Assembly (NCBI GenBank): GCA_028335825.1
Contig: JAIOKI010000006.1
Location: 62,001-126,000, forward strand
Source: Nosema muscidifuracis
Taxonomy: Eukaryota; Microsporidia; Nosematidae
Reading direction: 5' to 3'
DNA: 64,000 bases
A program made the translations under genes and the position numbers. Each line of letters opens with the position of its first letter. The first letter of the stretch is position 1. The notes beneath the pieces are model-generated. The model did not search any database. It saw nothing but the letters and a program-made list of their open reading frames with translations, and had not been told where the DNA came from. Positions 21,497 through 30,145 of the stretch are shown in pieces.

Positions 21497-22096
21497 TCAA
21501 TCTTTCTTATTAAAAAAATAAGGTATAACTACATCTCTAAATCTTACTTTACTAGGTTGCTTAACATTTTTACTAAAATCTATTAACATATTTCTTTCTA
21601 AACTATCATCACTTTCATAAAATACTTTAAAATCTTTATAATCCATATATCCTTTCTTATTCAAATCGTATAATTGAAGAACAAGTAGAACTTCTTTATG
21701 ATCATTACATCCTAAAAAACTAAAAATTCTTTTAAGAACTGATTTGCATAATCTTCCATCACCATTGAGATCAAAAACATCGAATAAAAATTTTATTCTT
21801 TTTTCTTTATCAGTTTTTATATTGAAAAGAGCTAATAAATCAACAAAATGTGGGAATATTAGATTTTGGTAATCAAGTCTTTTTTCTATAACATTACATA
21901 TCAATTTATTGAATGGGTTAATCTCAAATTCTGGAATATTATTAAGTTCGTTGTACGTTATATATCCTACATTAAGTTTATCAAGAAAACAGAATCTTTC
22001 ATACAAATGCTCGATTTCTATGTAGCTAAATACAGATGAATTCTTAAGTTCTTCTAATTCTTCTTCACATAATATTGAACTGTGTATATTTCCCAT
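21497..22096 (-). CDS. CNB1: Calcineurin B-like EF-hand regulatory subunit
   Basis: The start is set at 22096, giving 199 aa. It is preceded by TTACCCCTTATTTTTTTCATG and gives MGNIHSS, a myristoylation-type N-terminus as in calcineurin B. The open frame reaches 22147 only through a TTG. EF-hand 1 (DKLNVGYITYNEL) and 2 are degenerate. EF-hand 3 (DLNGDGRLCKSVL) is canonical. EF-hand 4 (DLNKKGYMDYKDF) is partly conserved. The NNIPEFEINPF segment corresponds to SLPELQQNPL of calcineurin B. It should bind calcium and the catalytic subunit of protein phosphatase 2B; that subunit is not in this window. CHP-type proteins are the main alternative. Confidence 0.8.
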   Translation of the reverse strand: MGNIHSSILCEEELEELKNSSVFSYIEIEHLYERFCFLDKLNVGYITYNELNNIPEFEINPFNKLICNVIEKRLDYQNLIFPHFVDLLALFNIKTDKEKRIKFLFDVFDLNGDGRLCKSVLKRIFSFLGCNDHKEVLLVLQLYDLNKKGYMDYKDFKVFYESDDSLERNMLIDFSKNVKQPSKVRFRDVVIPYFFNKKD

Positions 22097-22170
22097 GAAA
22101 AAAATAAGGGGTAAGATATTTATGCTTTTAAGTTTTATGTGTAACAAATTATATATAAATTTTCAATTCT

Positions 22171-22252
22171 AGTCAGATGGCCGAGTGGTCTAAGGCGGTG
22201 GCTTAAGGTGCCATTCTCTTCGGAGGCGCGGGTTCGAACCCCGCTCTGGCTA
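22171..22252 (+). tRNA. tRNA-Leu (anticodon AAG)
   Basis: The fold was worked out by hand. Acceptor stem 22171-22177 pairs with 22245-22251, including one G-U. The D-stem GCC pairs with GGC (22180-22182, 22194-22196). The anticodon stem 22198-22202 pairs with 22210-22214. The loop 22203-22209 is TTAAGGT with anticodon AAG at 22205-22207. There is a long class II variable arm (CTCTTCGGAG), as expected for Leu. The T-arm GCGGG-TTCGAAC-CCCGC is perfect and the discriminator base is A. No intron and no encoded CCA. It would read CUU (and CUC/CUA after A34 editing). It is far more GC-rich than its surroundings. Confidence 0.95.
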
Positions 22253-22754
22253 TTTTATTTTAATTTTCGAATAAAAAAATATATTTTTATAAACGAAAAA
22301 AAAATATTATGTTTTTGATTTTCTAATAATTGTTAACAAAAAATTATTTTATTCATTTTGATACTGTGATGAATATTTTATAATTTTAAGAATCAATAAT
22401 ACTAAAAATTAATTATAAAATATATAGTTTTTTATTACAATTGAAAAATATATTTTGGCAATAGATACGTGACTAGATCTTCTTTTAGAATATCAAGCAT
22501 AGACTTAAAATGTTTTTATTTAGATAAGTTCTCTTAGACATATTCAATAATTTTCTCTTTTATAATAATCTTGGGTCGTTATTTAACTGATTCAGTGTCA
22601 AATTGCAACATAATAAAAATTTTAAAGTTGGATATATTTCTGATTAAGTATTTAGTTGACTTAAAATTTTAAGATAGCTCAAATACCAAGTTCTTTAAAA
22701 CACATCATATATGATAAATAAAACATACTCAATGCCTAAAAATATATAAATCTA
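22253..22754. other. AT-rich spacer downstream of the tRNA
   Basis: A T/A-rich run follows the tRNA directly. No open frame, tRNA or clear repeat is seen. Confidence 0.5.
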
Positions 22755-23909
22755 TTATTTAATATGTTTAATAATTGTTAATTCGTATCGGTTTTCATGA
22801 TTATGATTTTTTGATATAAACTTCTCATCAACGTTACACTTTTTATATAAATAGCAAAGACCTCTACTCTTTCCACGAGTATAACAAAAGCTTCCTCTAA
22901 TTACTCGTCCAATAATAATTTCATCTTTATCATAAATAAATCCATTTTTAACAAGTACACCTTTTTCAAGTTCAAATGCATAATAATGTACTTCTTTGTT
23001 TGTACTAATAAACAAATCTTCAATATTCATTTCAACTTTCTTACTCTTAGGAGTTCTATCATATTTCTCAACAATTTCTTTATTAATTTTATCCTCCAAG
23101 TATCTAAACATTTCTGAGTTAACATCATCAAACGGATAAGTCATATAACTATTTTCAAGAGCTAATCTCTGTATTTCATCTATACATACAGGTATACATC
23201 CTTGTTTTATTAAAGTACTCCACATGGCCATGACATCTTTTTTTAATAAAAATAATTTCCCTATCTCATATTTTTCATTATTGTGTACAAAAAACATATT
23301 TCCTGATAATATACTCTCATCGATATCTTGGGATATATTTTTTATTTTATTTTCGTGAGTTTTAATAAACGATATACAACTATCAAATGTTTTTATACTC
23401 GATTCTTCATTAAAATCTGTTAAAGAACTTATAAGTATAAAATGTTGATTAGTAAATATAATTTCTAAATATCCAAAATCTGACTTAACAATTTGTATCT
23501 GATTTTTGATATTTTTATCAAAATTGAATTGATTAATTATAGGATTAGTAGATGAATATACATAAATTCTTTTAAAAGACTCATCGAATATGAACCCCCG
23601 ATCTTGTGATTTGTATATATATTTACTACTCTTCTGGTTTCTTTTTATTGGTAAGCCTATTCCTTCAACTTTAATCATTTTAAACCTTTTAGCATACCAA
23701 ACATGTGTTTTCAAAATGTGTCTTTGTTTCTGTCTCGTGCTCTTATTCTTCTTAACAAAATTTGACCGAGTGCGTCTTCTTTTATAAAACGGAAGCCTCT
23801 GAAAATACATTGTCTTTTTTTTACTACTGTTTATGGCTTTTTCTAATATTCTTATATCTGATTCTCTATCTTTTACAAACTCTTCAATATTAATCTCGTT
23901 AGTCTCCAT
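22755..23909 (-). CDS. POP1: RNase P/MRP protein subunit Pop1
   Basis: A 384-aa protein, start context ATACCCGAAAATG. The N-terminal Pop1 signature is clear: FQRLPFYKRRRTRSNFVKK then RHILKTHVWYAKRFKMI, equivalent to LPR.LRRRA.SHN.KRLP and LETHIWHAKRFHM. A POPLD-type segment follows near residues 235-265 (KQGCIPVCIDEIQRLALEN, then YPFDD). The C-terminus has GRVIRGSFCYTRGKSRGLCY, like the family end G.V..G.YS..RG...G. Pop1 is the large scaffold protein of RNase P and RNase MRP. At 384 aa it is less than half the yeast length, keeping mainly the RNA-binding parts. Another subunit of the same complex, Rpp30, lies at 34.1-34.8 kb. Confidence 0.92.
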   Translation of the reverse strand: METNEINIEEFVKDRESDIRILEKAINSSKKKTMYFQRLPFYKRRRTRSNFVKKNKSTRQKQRHILKTHVWYAKRFKMIKVEGIGLPIKRNQKSSKYIYKSQDRGFIFDESFKRIYVYSSTNPIINQFNFDKNIKNQIQIVKSDFGYLEIIFTNQHFILISSLTDFNEESSIKTFDSCISFIKTHENKIKNISQDIDESILSGNMFFVHNNEKYEIGKLFLLKKDVMAMWSTLIKQGCIPVCIDEIQRLALENSYMTYPFDDVNSEMFRYLEDKINKEIVEKYDRTPKSKKVEMNIEDLFISTNKEVHYYAFELEKGVLVKNGFIYDKDEIIIGRVIRGSFCYTRGKSRGLCYLYKKCNVDEKFISKNHNHENRYELTIIKHIK

Positions 23910-24370
23910 TTTCGGGTATAAAAAAATTAAATATTCTTCTAATAAGAATAGAACTCATAAAATTCTCTTCTTACTTACATGTGATTGCTTATGTACAAAA
24001 TATCATACAAAATGAAGATTTAAGTTCACTGACTGAATCAAAGGGTAGATTTAATTATTAACTCTTAAGAGTATTTTTATATAATGTAGTAGAATAAAAA
24101 ACTCTTTATAAACAACATTTACTGTCGTCTATTTGCTCTTTTTGGTAATATTATACTTGTTTTTTTATTAAAATAATCATCAAATATATAAAAAGTTTAA
24201 TTTAATTTTAATTGTATTTTTAAAGAAAATTATACTGTATTCAATATCTTAAAAAATATATTATACTTTTATTATTAAGAATTAAAAATAAATAGATATT
24301 AAATTCAAACTTTTTATATATTTGATGGTTATTTTCTTTATAGTTATAAGACTTGATATATTTTTGAGTG
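23910..24370. other. Spacer containing an inverted-repeat element
   Basis: The right half holds a pair of 29-bp inverted repeats (listed separately). The left part (23910-24169) is plain AT-rich DNA upstream of Pop1. Confidence 0.5.
24170..24335. repeat. MITE-like 166-bp element with 29-bp terminal inverted repeats
   Basis: Bases 24170-24198 and 24307-24335 are inverted copies with one mismatch in 29; the inner 21 bases (CATCAAATATATAAAAAGTT and one more T) match perfectly. The 108-base interior is AT-rich and non-coding. Size and layout fit a miniature inverted-repeat transposable element, but no clear target-site duplication is visible. A large transcript hairpin downstream of the Rad9 gene, which ends 36 bases away, is an alternative. 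Confidence 0.6.
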
Positions 24371-25027
24371 TCATGTAGCTAAAAAATAGAAAACAGAAAT
24401 TGTTGTTCCATAAAAATTTATATTAATTGGTGATTCGTTATCTTCCCAATTTAACAAACAACTATCAAACAAATCGTTATTAGACAATATATTTTTAAGT
24501 GTACTTGATTCAAAACTAAAACTTATACCAGAGAATCCTTTGCAAACAAATTTAAGATTAATATTTTCATTATAAACTTCTGATTCGCTATCATCAAATT
24601 TAATCTTAACTTGTCCATTAGTTTGACAAATAACTTGGTACAAGAAGAATGCATCAATATAATCACTTCTATTTATTGTGAAAGGAACTTGATACAATGA
24701 TCCATCAAAAATAACATATCGATGTCTGTAAACATAATCTTCAAATTCATATTCAAATATAAGAAAAGATTTTGTAGTTTCTATACGTAGACTTATCATT
24801 TTTGAGTACGAGAATTTTGGCTTGTTGATTTTAAGAATCATATTTTTTAACTGACATTCTTCAAAAAATGAAGTATTTAATGTAATGTTTGATACTATAT
24901 TTTTAGATTCACTTACTAATTGAAGATTAAAATTCTGTCGTGTATCTATTACTAAATATAAGGATTTAAATACCGAACATAGTTTGTCAAGAGTGGATGC
25001 ATTTTTAAAAGATATTCTGCAATCCAT
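24371..25027 (-). CDS. RAD9: Rad9-like subunit of the 9-1-1 checkpoint clamp
   Basis: A 218-aa protein whose ATG follows CCC directly (ATACCCATG). The N-terminus MDCRISFKNASTLDKLCSVF matches the Rad9 opening MKC......V..L.KA. The middle has ISLRIETTKSFLIFEYEF then YRHRYVIFD, like the Rad9 stretch around LVVQLHCKFGVRKTH. The C-terminal end is the best match: FVCKGFSGISFSFES, then SPININFYGTTISVFYFLAT, parallel to CLKEFRGLLSFAE then PAIF......FVLATL. Rad9 pairs with Rad1 and Hus1 as a DNA-damage clamp. The phosphorylated C-terminal tail of other eukaryotes is completely absent, since the protein stops at the clamp core. Hus1 or PCNA-like alternatives fit less well. Confidence 0.7.
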   Translation of the reverse strand: MDCRISFKNASTLDKLCSVFKSLYLVIDTRQNFNLQLVSESKNIVSNITLNTSFFEECQLKNMILKINKPKFSYSKMISLRIETTKSFLIFEYEFEDYVYRHRYVIFDGSLYQVPFTINRSDYIDAFFLYQVICQTNGQVKIKFDDSESEVYNENINLKFVCKGFSGISFSFESSTLKNILSNNDLFDSCLLNWEDNESPININFYGTTISVFYFLAT

Positions 25028-25367
25028 GGGTATAAAATATATTTATGATTTAACAGAATTTGTCATCAATAAATTAATACAGGAATTTTATTTATATTTA
25101 ACCTTTTAAAATGGTTAAAATTGTGTTTGAAATTAATATCAGCACTAGATAATGTCTAATATTTAAAAAAAAGATATTTTTTATTTCTTCATCATTGAAT
25201 CGTTTTAGGTAATTTAATAGTTTTTATTATAAAAAAATTGTAAGCTAATTTAAAAATTAAGTTTTATAATTATTAAAAGATTTTTAAAGCATAAAATTTT
25301 ATTAAACAAATTCTAATCTATACTTTTATGCAAAAAAGCATAAATAAAGGAAAAAAAATAAATTAGC
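25028..25367. other. Divergent spacer upstream of Rad9 and the P-type ATPase
   Basis: AT-rich, with the CCC start signal of Rad9 at its left end and no CCC before the ATPase ATG. No other feature is seen. Confidence 0.5.
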
Positions 25368-27281
25368 ATGAAATCAAAAATTCTAAAAAATACAAACATG
25401 TCATGCATACTTTGTACAAACAAACTTACAACAACACTCAATTCTATACCAGAAATATACTCATACAAGATAAATATATTCACAAAAGAAATCTTAATTA
25501 AATATACCAAAAATATTACTAAAATATTGGTTGAACTTAACAGACATGGATTTGTTTTCACATCAATAAGTATAAAAAATTATATTCTTGATGGTATTGC
25601 AATACTGCTATCAAAGATTTCCTATTCAGTTATTCCAATTCGAATTTTATTGTTATTTTATCTACAATATAGGAATCTTAAAACAAAAAATCTACTTATA
25701 TTTAGAATTTGTTCTCTTTTAAATTTTATACTTTATTTTTTTAAGATAGATAATATTTATTTAGATAATTCTGTTGATATTATGGTGTATATATTCATAA
25801 ATACACTTATTAATGATAGATTACATTTATTAGCCAAAGTAAATTCATTCATGGTTATTGAAAAATCAAAGTTTAGGAAAATAATTGAGGAATTTAAAGA
25901 AGTAAAAGGTAAAATTATATTTCTTAATAAAGCCAAACTTTTTAGTAAAGAAAATATAAAAGATCTTGATATCTTTCATTATGAGGTATCAGACTCTGTG
26001 ATGATAAAAGATATTATATTGGCAAAGGCTAATGATACATTATATGTTAATGGTACAATTTTATACGGGGATTGTTTAATAGATGATTCTTCTATAACAG
26101 GGGAAGAATCTTTGAAGACAAAAAAGAAAGGAGATTTTATTTATGAAAGATCAATTATAAAAAAAGGGACAGAGTTAGGACAGGTATAACAGATAACAGA
26201 GATGATAAAAATTTCTGAGATGATAAATTTCTTCTAAATCAGATTTAAATTACTTATCTTTATAAATATTATAAATATTTCGTACAATTTTATGATTCAT
26301 GATAATTTCCCTGATATATTAGAATCTTTCGTAAAAATTATGAAATTCTGTCCTTGTATCTTTTTATTGTCAGACATTATTTTAAAAATGAGGTTAAATA
26401 AAGAAATGATTGGAAAGAATATTAATATAAATAATTATGATATATGTAAGAATATAAAGAATATTTTTATAGATAAAACAGGAACACTTACTAGAAACAG
26501 TAAAGTAATATCATTCAAAATAGATCCAGATATTGAAGGAGTAGTTTATTTACTAGAAAAGGAGTTTAATAATGTTTATTCTAGAGGAATATTAGAAGTT
26601 ATTAATCCTTCTAAAAATAGGTATAAACTTTCAGATAAAGAATATGTAAGTTCTTCTGGTATAAGATGTAAATTTGAAGATAAAGAAATAAGAATAGGAA
26701 AGAAAGAATTTTGTAATTTTAAAAGAAAATCTACAAATTATACACATAAAAATGGAATATTTGTAAGCATAGATAGTGAAATTACAGGATATTTTATTTT
26801 AGAAGATACTATTAAGAAGAATGCTAGAAATGTCATAAAAATTCTTCAACGAAAATATAATATAATTTTATTATCCGGAGATTCAAAAAGAAATGTAGAA
26901 AATATTTGTAAAAGACTAAACATTTCTAATTATTTTTATAACTTGAGATCCAATGATAAAGCTTGTATAATAAAATCATATAGAGAGAATAGTTGTATGA
27001 TAGGTGATGGTATAAATGATATACCTGCATTTAGTTGTAGTACTATAAGTGTAGGTTTGAGACATAATTTGAATACTGATGTAGTAATTAATAACAGTTT
27101 AAAAGATTTAGTTTATTTATTAAATACAGTAGAAAAGATGAACAGAAAAAAAGTCATAAATTATTGTGTATCTTTGATTTATAACTCATTAATTTTATTT
27201 TTAGATATAGGGTTTATGAAAAGTAGTTTGATAATGTATATTCCTAATTTAATGATTTTATTTAATTCTATTTGGATATAA
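25368..27281 (+). CDS. Heavy-metal (copper-type) P1B ATPase, interrupted in mid-gene
   Basis: Two open pieces lie in the same reading frame: 25368-26189 (273 aa) and 26292-27281 (329 aa). Piece 1 has a metal-binding motif MSCILCT in a heavy-metal-associated domain (residues 11-65), hydrophobic helices, and the actuator motif ITGEE near residue 243. Piece 2 has the P1B ion-site motif CPC (residues 20-22), the phosphorylation motif DKTGTLT (about 61), GDGINDIPAF for the P-domain and closing membrane helices. All major catalytic motifs are present. The N-domain is short, and the loop between actuator and CPC is only about 45 codons, against roughly 80-90 usually. Two in-frame TAA stops (26187 and 26235) separate the pieces. 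Either an intron is spliced out (see 26174-26242) or the gene is decaying. It would move Cu+ or a similar metal across a membrane. Confidence 0.75.
26174..26242 (+). other. Candidate short intron in the P1B ATPase gene
   Basis: The 69 bases from GTTAGG to TTCTAAATCAG carry both in-frame stops of the ATPase gene. They end in a CTAA branch-point-like motif right before CAG, the compact 3' arrangement typical of microsporidian introns. Being a multiple of three, removal keeps the frame and joins KKGTE to FKLLIF. The 5' site GTTAGG is not the usual GTAAGT. A better-looking GTATAA at 26184 would give 59 bases and break the frame. Without RNA evidence this remains tentative. Confidence 0.3.
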
Positions 27282-27300
27282 TAGTTGTAATTTTTATACA

Positions 27301-27406
27301 TATCATTAATAGGTAAAAGTTCCATATCTATAAGATAAAAAATAATAATTTATAATATCATTAACAGATAAAATTTCCATTTCTATAAGATAAAAAATAA
27401 TAACTT
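27301..27406. repeat. Two-copy ~55-bp direct repeat upstream of MCM3
   Basis: TATCATTAA followed by (C/T)AGRTAAAA, TTCCAT and CTATAAGATAAAAAATAATAA occurs at 27301 and 27356. It sits directly upstream of the CCCC that marks the MCM3 start. Confidence 0.75.
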
Positions 27407-27419
27407 TTTTTTCTACCCC

Positions 27420-29423
27420 ATTAACGAAGCTATAGATCTTTTTAAAAATTTTTTATCAAATTATAAGACTAATAATACAGAAGATTATACTGAAATATTA
27501 CTAAAGACATATGACAAACGTATCATATTCAATATGAATGATATTAGAATGTATGATTCTCAATTGGCTTCTAATATAATAAATGATCCTGCTAATTTTG
27601 TTCCTCAAATAGAAGAATTATTATGTCAGATTAGTCAAAAAGATATTAAATTTGGTATTAAGGGATCATTTGGAGAATATAGACTTAATCCCAGGACTCT
27701 TAATTCTATTTTTATTGGTAAGTTGGTATGTCTTACTGGTATAGTTACTAGTTGTTCTGTATGTAGACCTAAGATAATTAAGAGTGTACATTATAATAAT
27801 TTTAAGTCTACTTTTGTTCAGAAGGAATACAGAGACAGTACTATGATAACCAAACTTCCTATTACTAATACAGTATATCCTACTAGAGATACAGATGGTA
27901 CTCTACTTAATACTGAATATGGATTAAGTGATTATATAGATTATCAGACTATAAATTTACAAGAGATGCCTGAAGATGCACCATGTGGTCAATTACCTAG
28001 AAGTGTAGAATGTATACTTAGTAATGATCTAGTAGATACTATCAAACCAGGAGATCGTATAATTTGTTATGGTATTTATAAGAGTTTATGTTATGGAAAT
28101 GTAGAATTTCCAACAAAGTTCAGAAATATTTTGATAATCAATAATATAGAACAAGCCAGTAAATCTAACTCTACTAAAAATGCTAATATTCAGAAATTTA
28201 ATTATAATAATATAATTAATTATATTGCTCCAAGTATATGGGGACATGATAAAATTAAGAAAGCTTTAGCTATGATGTTAGTAGGAGGTAATGAAGTAAT
28301 CATGAAGAATGGAAGTAAGATTCGTGGAGATATTAATATTTTGTTAGTAGGAGATCCTTCTACAGCTAAATCTCAATTACTTAGATTTATTTATAATTTT
28401 AATGAAATATCAGTAGCTACTACTGGTAAAGGATCAAGTGGAGTAGGACTTACAGCTGCTGTTGTTGTTGATAAGGATACAGGAGATAAGAGATTAGAAG
28501 CAGGGGCTATGGTTTTAGCTGATAGAGGTATTGTATGTATAGATGAGTTTGATAAGATGAATGATTTAGATAGAGTAGCTATTCATGAAGTTATGGAACA
28601 ACAGACTGTTACAATATCTAAAGCAGGTATACACACTACATTAAATGCTAGATGTTCAGTACTTGCAGCTGCTAATCCTATATTTGGATGTTATAGAGAG
28701 GGTAAGAAACCTTGTGAAAATATTAGACTTCCAGATTCTATAATGACAAGATTTGATTTAATTTTTGTAGTACTTGATAAAAGTGATTTTACAATGGACA
28801 CTCTTATATCAGATCATGTAATAAGAAGTCATTCTTCATTTATTAATTATGAAGAAGATTCTACAGATGGATTTAAAGAATATATAAAAGAATGTAAAAT
28901 GATTAACCCTGTTTTATCTAGAGAAGCCAGTAGACTTATTATAGAAGAATATACTAAATTTAGACAAATGAAAAATAAGAAAGAACAAATAGTTTCTATT
29001 ACACCTCGTATGTTAGATACTATGATAAGATTATCTACAGCTAATGCTAAGCTTAGATTATCAGAAATAACTGATATTTGTGATGTTGAATGTGCTATTG
29101 AAATGTTACAATCTACATTATTTCAACAGATTGTTAAGCATACTAAAAGATCTAAATATACTGAGAATACTCAGGATTTTGAGATAGATAAAGAATTAGA
29201 ACAAGTTGAGAATGATAATGCTAAGAAAGATTATATTATTAATTTATTATATGAGATAAGATTAGAGAATGAGTCATTAATGAGTATTCATTTAGATGAG
29301 ATGTATGAGAGAGTTGATACAAGTTTAGGTATTAGTAAAGAAGATGTTAATAATGTATTAGAAGAATTGAGTGTACAGGATATCATATTTTATGAGAATA
29401 AGAAGATAATATTTTTAAATTAA
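27420..29423 (+). CDS. MCM3: MCM3 replicative helicase subunit
   Basis: The frame has its first ATG at 27534 (629 aa). MCM3-type sequence continues upstream without a stop: DKRIIFNMNDIR matches RIIISLDDLR of yeast Mcm3 and crosses that ATG. No in-frame ATG lies further up. CTACCCC sits immediately before ATT at 27420, exactly where CCCC-ATG stands in neighbours, so I place the start there (667 codons) as a non-AUG start or an ATG-to-ATT change. Diagnostic MCM3 parts are NPRTLNSIFIGKLVCLTGIV, EYGLSDYIDYQTINLQEMP and QLPRSVE. AAA+ motifs counted from the ATG are Walker A GDPSTAKSQ near 273, Walker B CIDEFDKM near 334 and arginine finger TRFDLIF near 404. The long acidic C-terminal linker of other MCM3s is short; a winged-helix end is kept. 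Confidence 0.93.
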   Translation: MNEAIDLFKNFLSNYKTNNTEDYTEILLKTYDKRIIFNMNDIRMYDSQLASNIINDPANFVPQIEELLCQISQKDIKFGIKGSFGEYRLNPRTLNSIFIGKLVCLTGIVTSCSVCRPKIIKSVHYNNFKSTFVQKEYRDSTMITKLPITNTVYPTRDTDGTLLNTEYGLSDYIDYQTINLQEMPEDAPCGQLPRSVECILSNDLVDTIKPGDRIICYGIYKSLCYGNVEFPTKFRNILIINNIEQASKSNSTKNANIQKFNYNNIINYIAPSIWGHDKIKKALAMMLVGGNEVIMKNGSKIRGDINILLVGDPSTAKSQLLRFIYNFNEISVATTGKGSSGVGLTAAVVVDKDTGDKRLEAGAMVLADRGIVCIDEFDKMNDLDRVAIHEVMEQQTVTISKAGIHTTLNARCSVLAAANPIFGCYREGKKPCENIRLPDSIMTRFDLIFVVLDKSDFTMDTLISDHVIRSHSSFINYEEDSTDGFKEYIKECKMINPVLSREASRLIIEEYTKFRQMKNKKEQIVSITPRMLDTMIRLSTANAKLRLSEITDICDVECAIEMLQSTLFQQIVKHTKRSKYTENTQDFEIDKELEQVENDNAKKDYIINLLYEIRLENESLMSIHLDEMYERVDTSLGISKEDVNNVLEELSVQDIIFYENKKIIFLN

Positions 29424-29527
29424 TATTATTTATTAAATTAATTTGAGATTTTACTATTTTATATAAGATTATGTCATTTATAATTTATTACAACTTTATG
29501 ATCATTAAGATTTGATACTATATAAAT

Positions 29528-30145
29528 TTATAAATTACTGTTATATTTTTTTATAATACATACTCCAATTAAATTTACACTTAAAAATATCATTATAAAT
29601 AATACACATCTTTTAAATCTTTCTGTTAATCCATCACTTGTAAAAGCATTTTCAGGTATTTCAAATTCATCATTGTATTCTTTATTAAGTATTTCTTTAT
29701 AATAAAAAAAAGATAATTTAATACTTTCACTATATTTTATATTATGACCTTGTATTATATCAGAATAAATTATTAATAAATTATTATAAGAAAATTTCAT
29801 TAAATAATTCTTATTATCATCTATACAACTTAAAGATATTTTATCAAAACATATTCTATTATCATCTATATTATCAAAATTTATTCTATCATCATCTAAT
29901 TTAATTAAATAATTCTTATTATCAAAATTTATTCTATCATCATCTGATCTAATTAAATAATTCTTATTATCATCTATATTATTATCATTTATTCTATCAT
30001 CATCTATACAACTTAAAGATATTTTATCATATTTAAAAGGTAGAGTATCATGTATTATTGTAAGTACTCTCATATCAGAAGATATATTATTAAATTTACA
30101 TATGAATCTAAAAGAAACCTTATTTTTTATTTGTATATTAATCAT
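29528..30145 (-). CDS. Tail-anchored or type I membrane protein with internal repeats
   Basis: A 205-aa protein, start context TTACCCTTATG. Residues 42-118 consist of in-frame repeats: DKISLSCIDD occurs twice, DDDRIN three times and NKNYLI/NKNYLM three times. Residues about 120-170 look folded. A single transmembrane helix lies at about 176-197 (CVLFIMIFLSVNLIGVCII), followed by KKYNSNL. There is no signal peptide. The layout of a beta-like domain, a short stalk and one C-terminal helix recalls p24/GOLD cargo receptors or tail-anchored proteins, but the signature residues are not convincing. The repeats have probably expanded recently, since their DNA is nearly identical. Confidence 0.65.
   Translation of the reverse strand: MINIQIKNKVSFRFICKFNNISSDMRVLTIIHDTLPFKYDKISLSCIDDDRINDNNIDDNKNYLIRSDDDRINFDNKNYLIKLDDDRINFDNIDDNRICFDKISLSCIDDNKNYLMKFSYNNLLIIYSDIIQGHNIKYSESIKLSFFYYKEILNKEYNDEFEIPENAFTSDGLTERFKRCVLFIMIFLSVNLIGVCIIKKYNSNL

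Noticed and set aside
22097-22147. Extended N-terminus of calcineurin B
   Set aside because: The extension depends on a TTG start, crosses the CCCC start signal, and would bury the MGN myristoylation motif.
26184-26242. 59-base intron starting GTATAA in the ATPase gene
   Set aside because: The splice-site look is good, but removal shifts the frame and runs straight into a stop.
29528-30145. Assignment as a p24/GOLD cargo receptor
   Set aside because: The layout is similar but there is no signal peptide, no clear GOLD signature and no usual tail signal.
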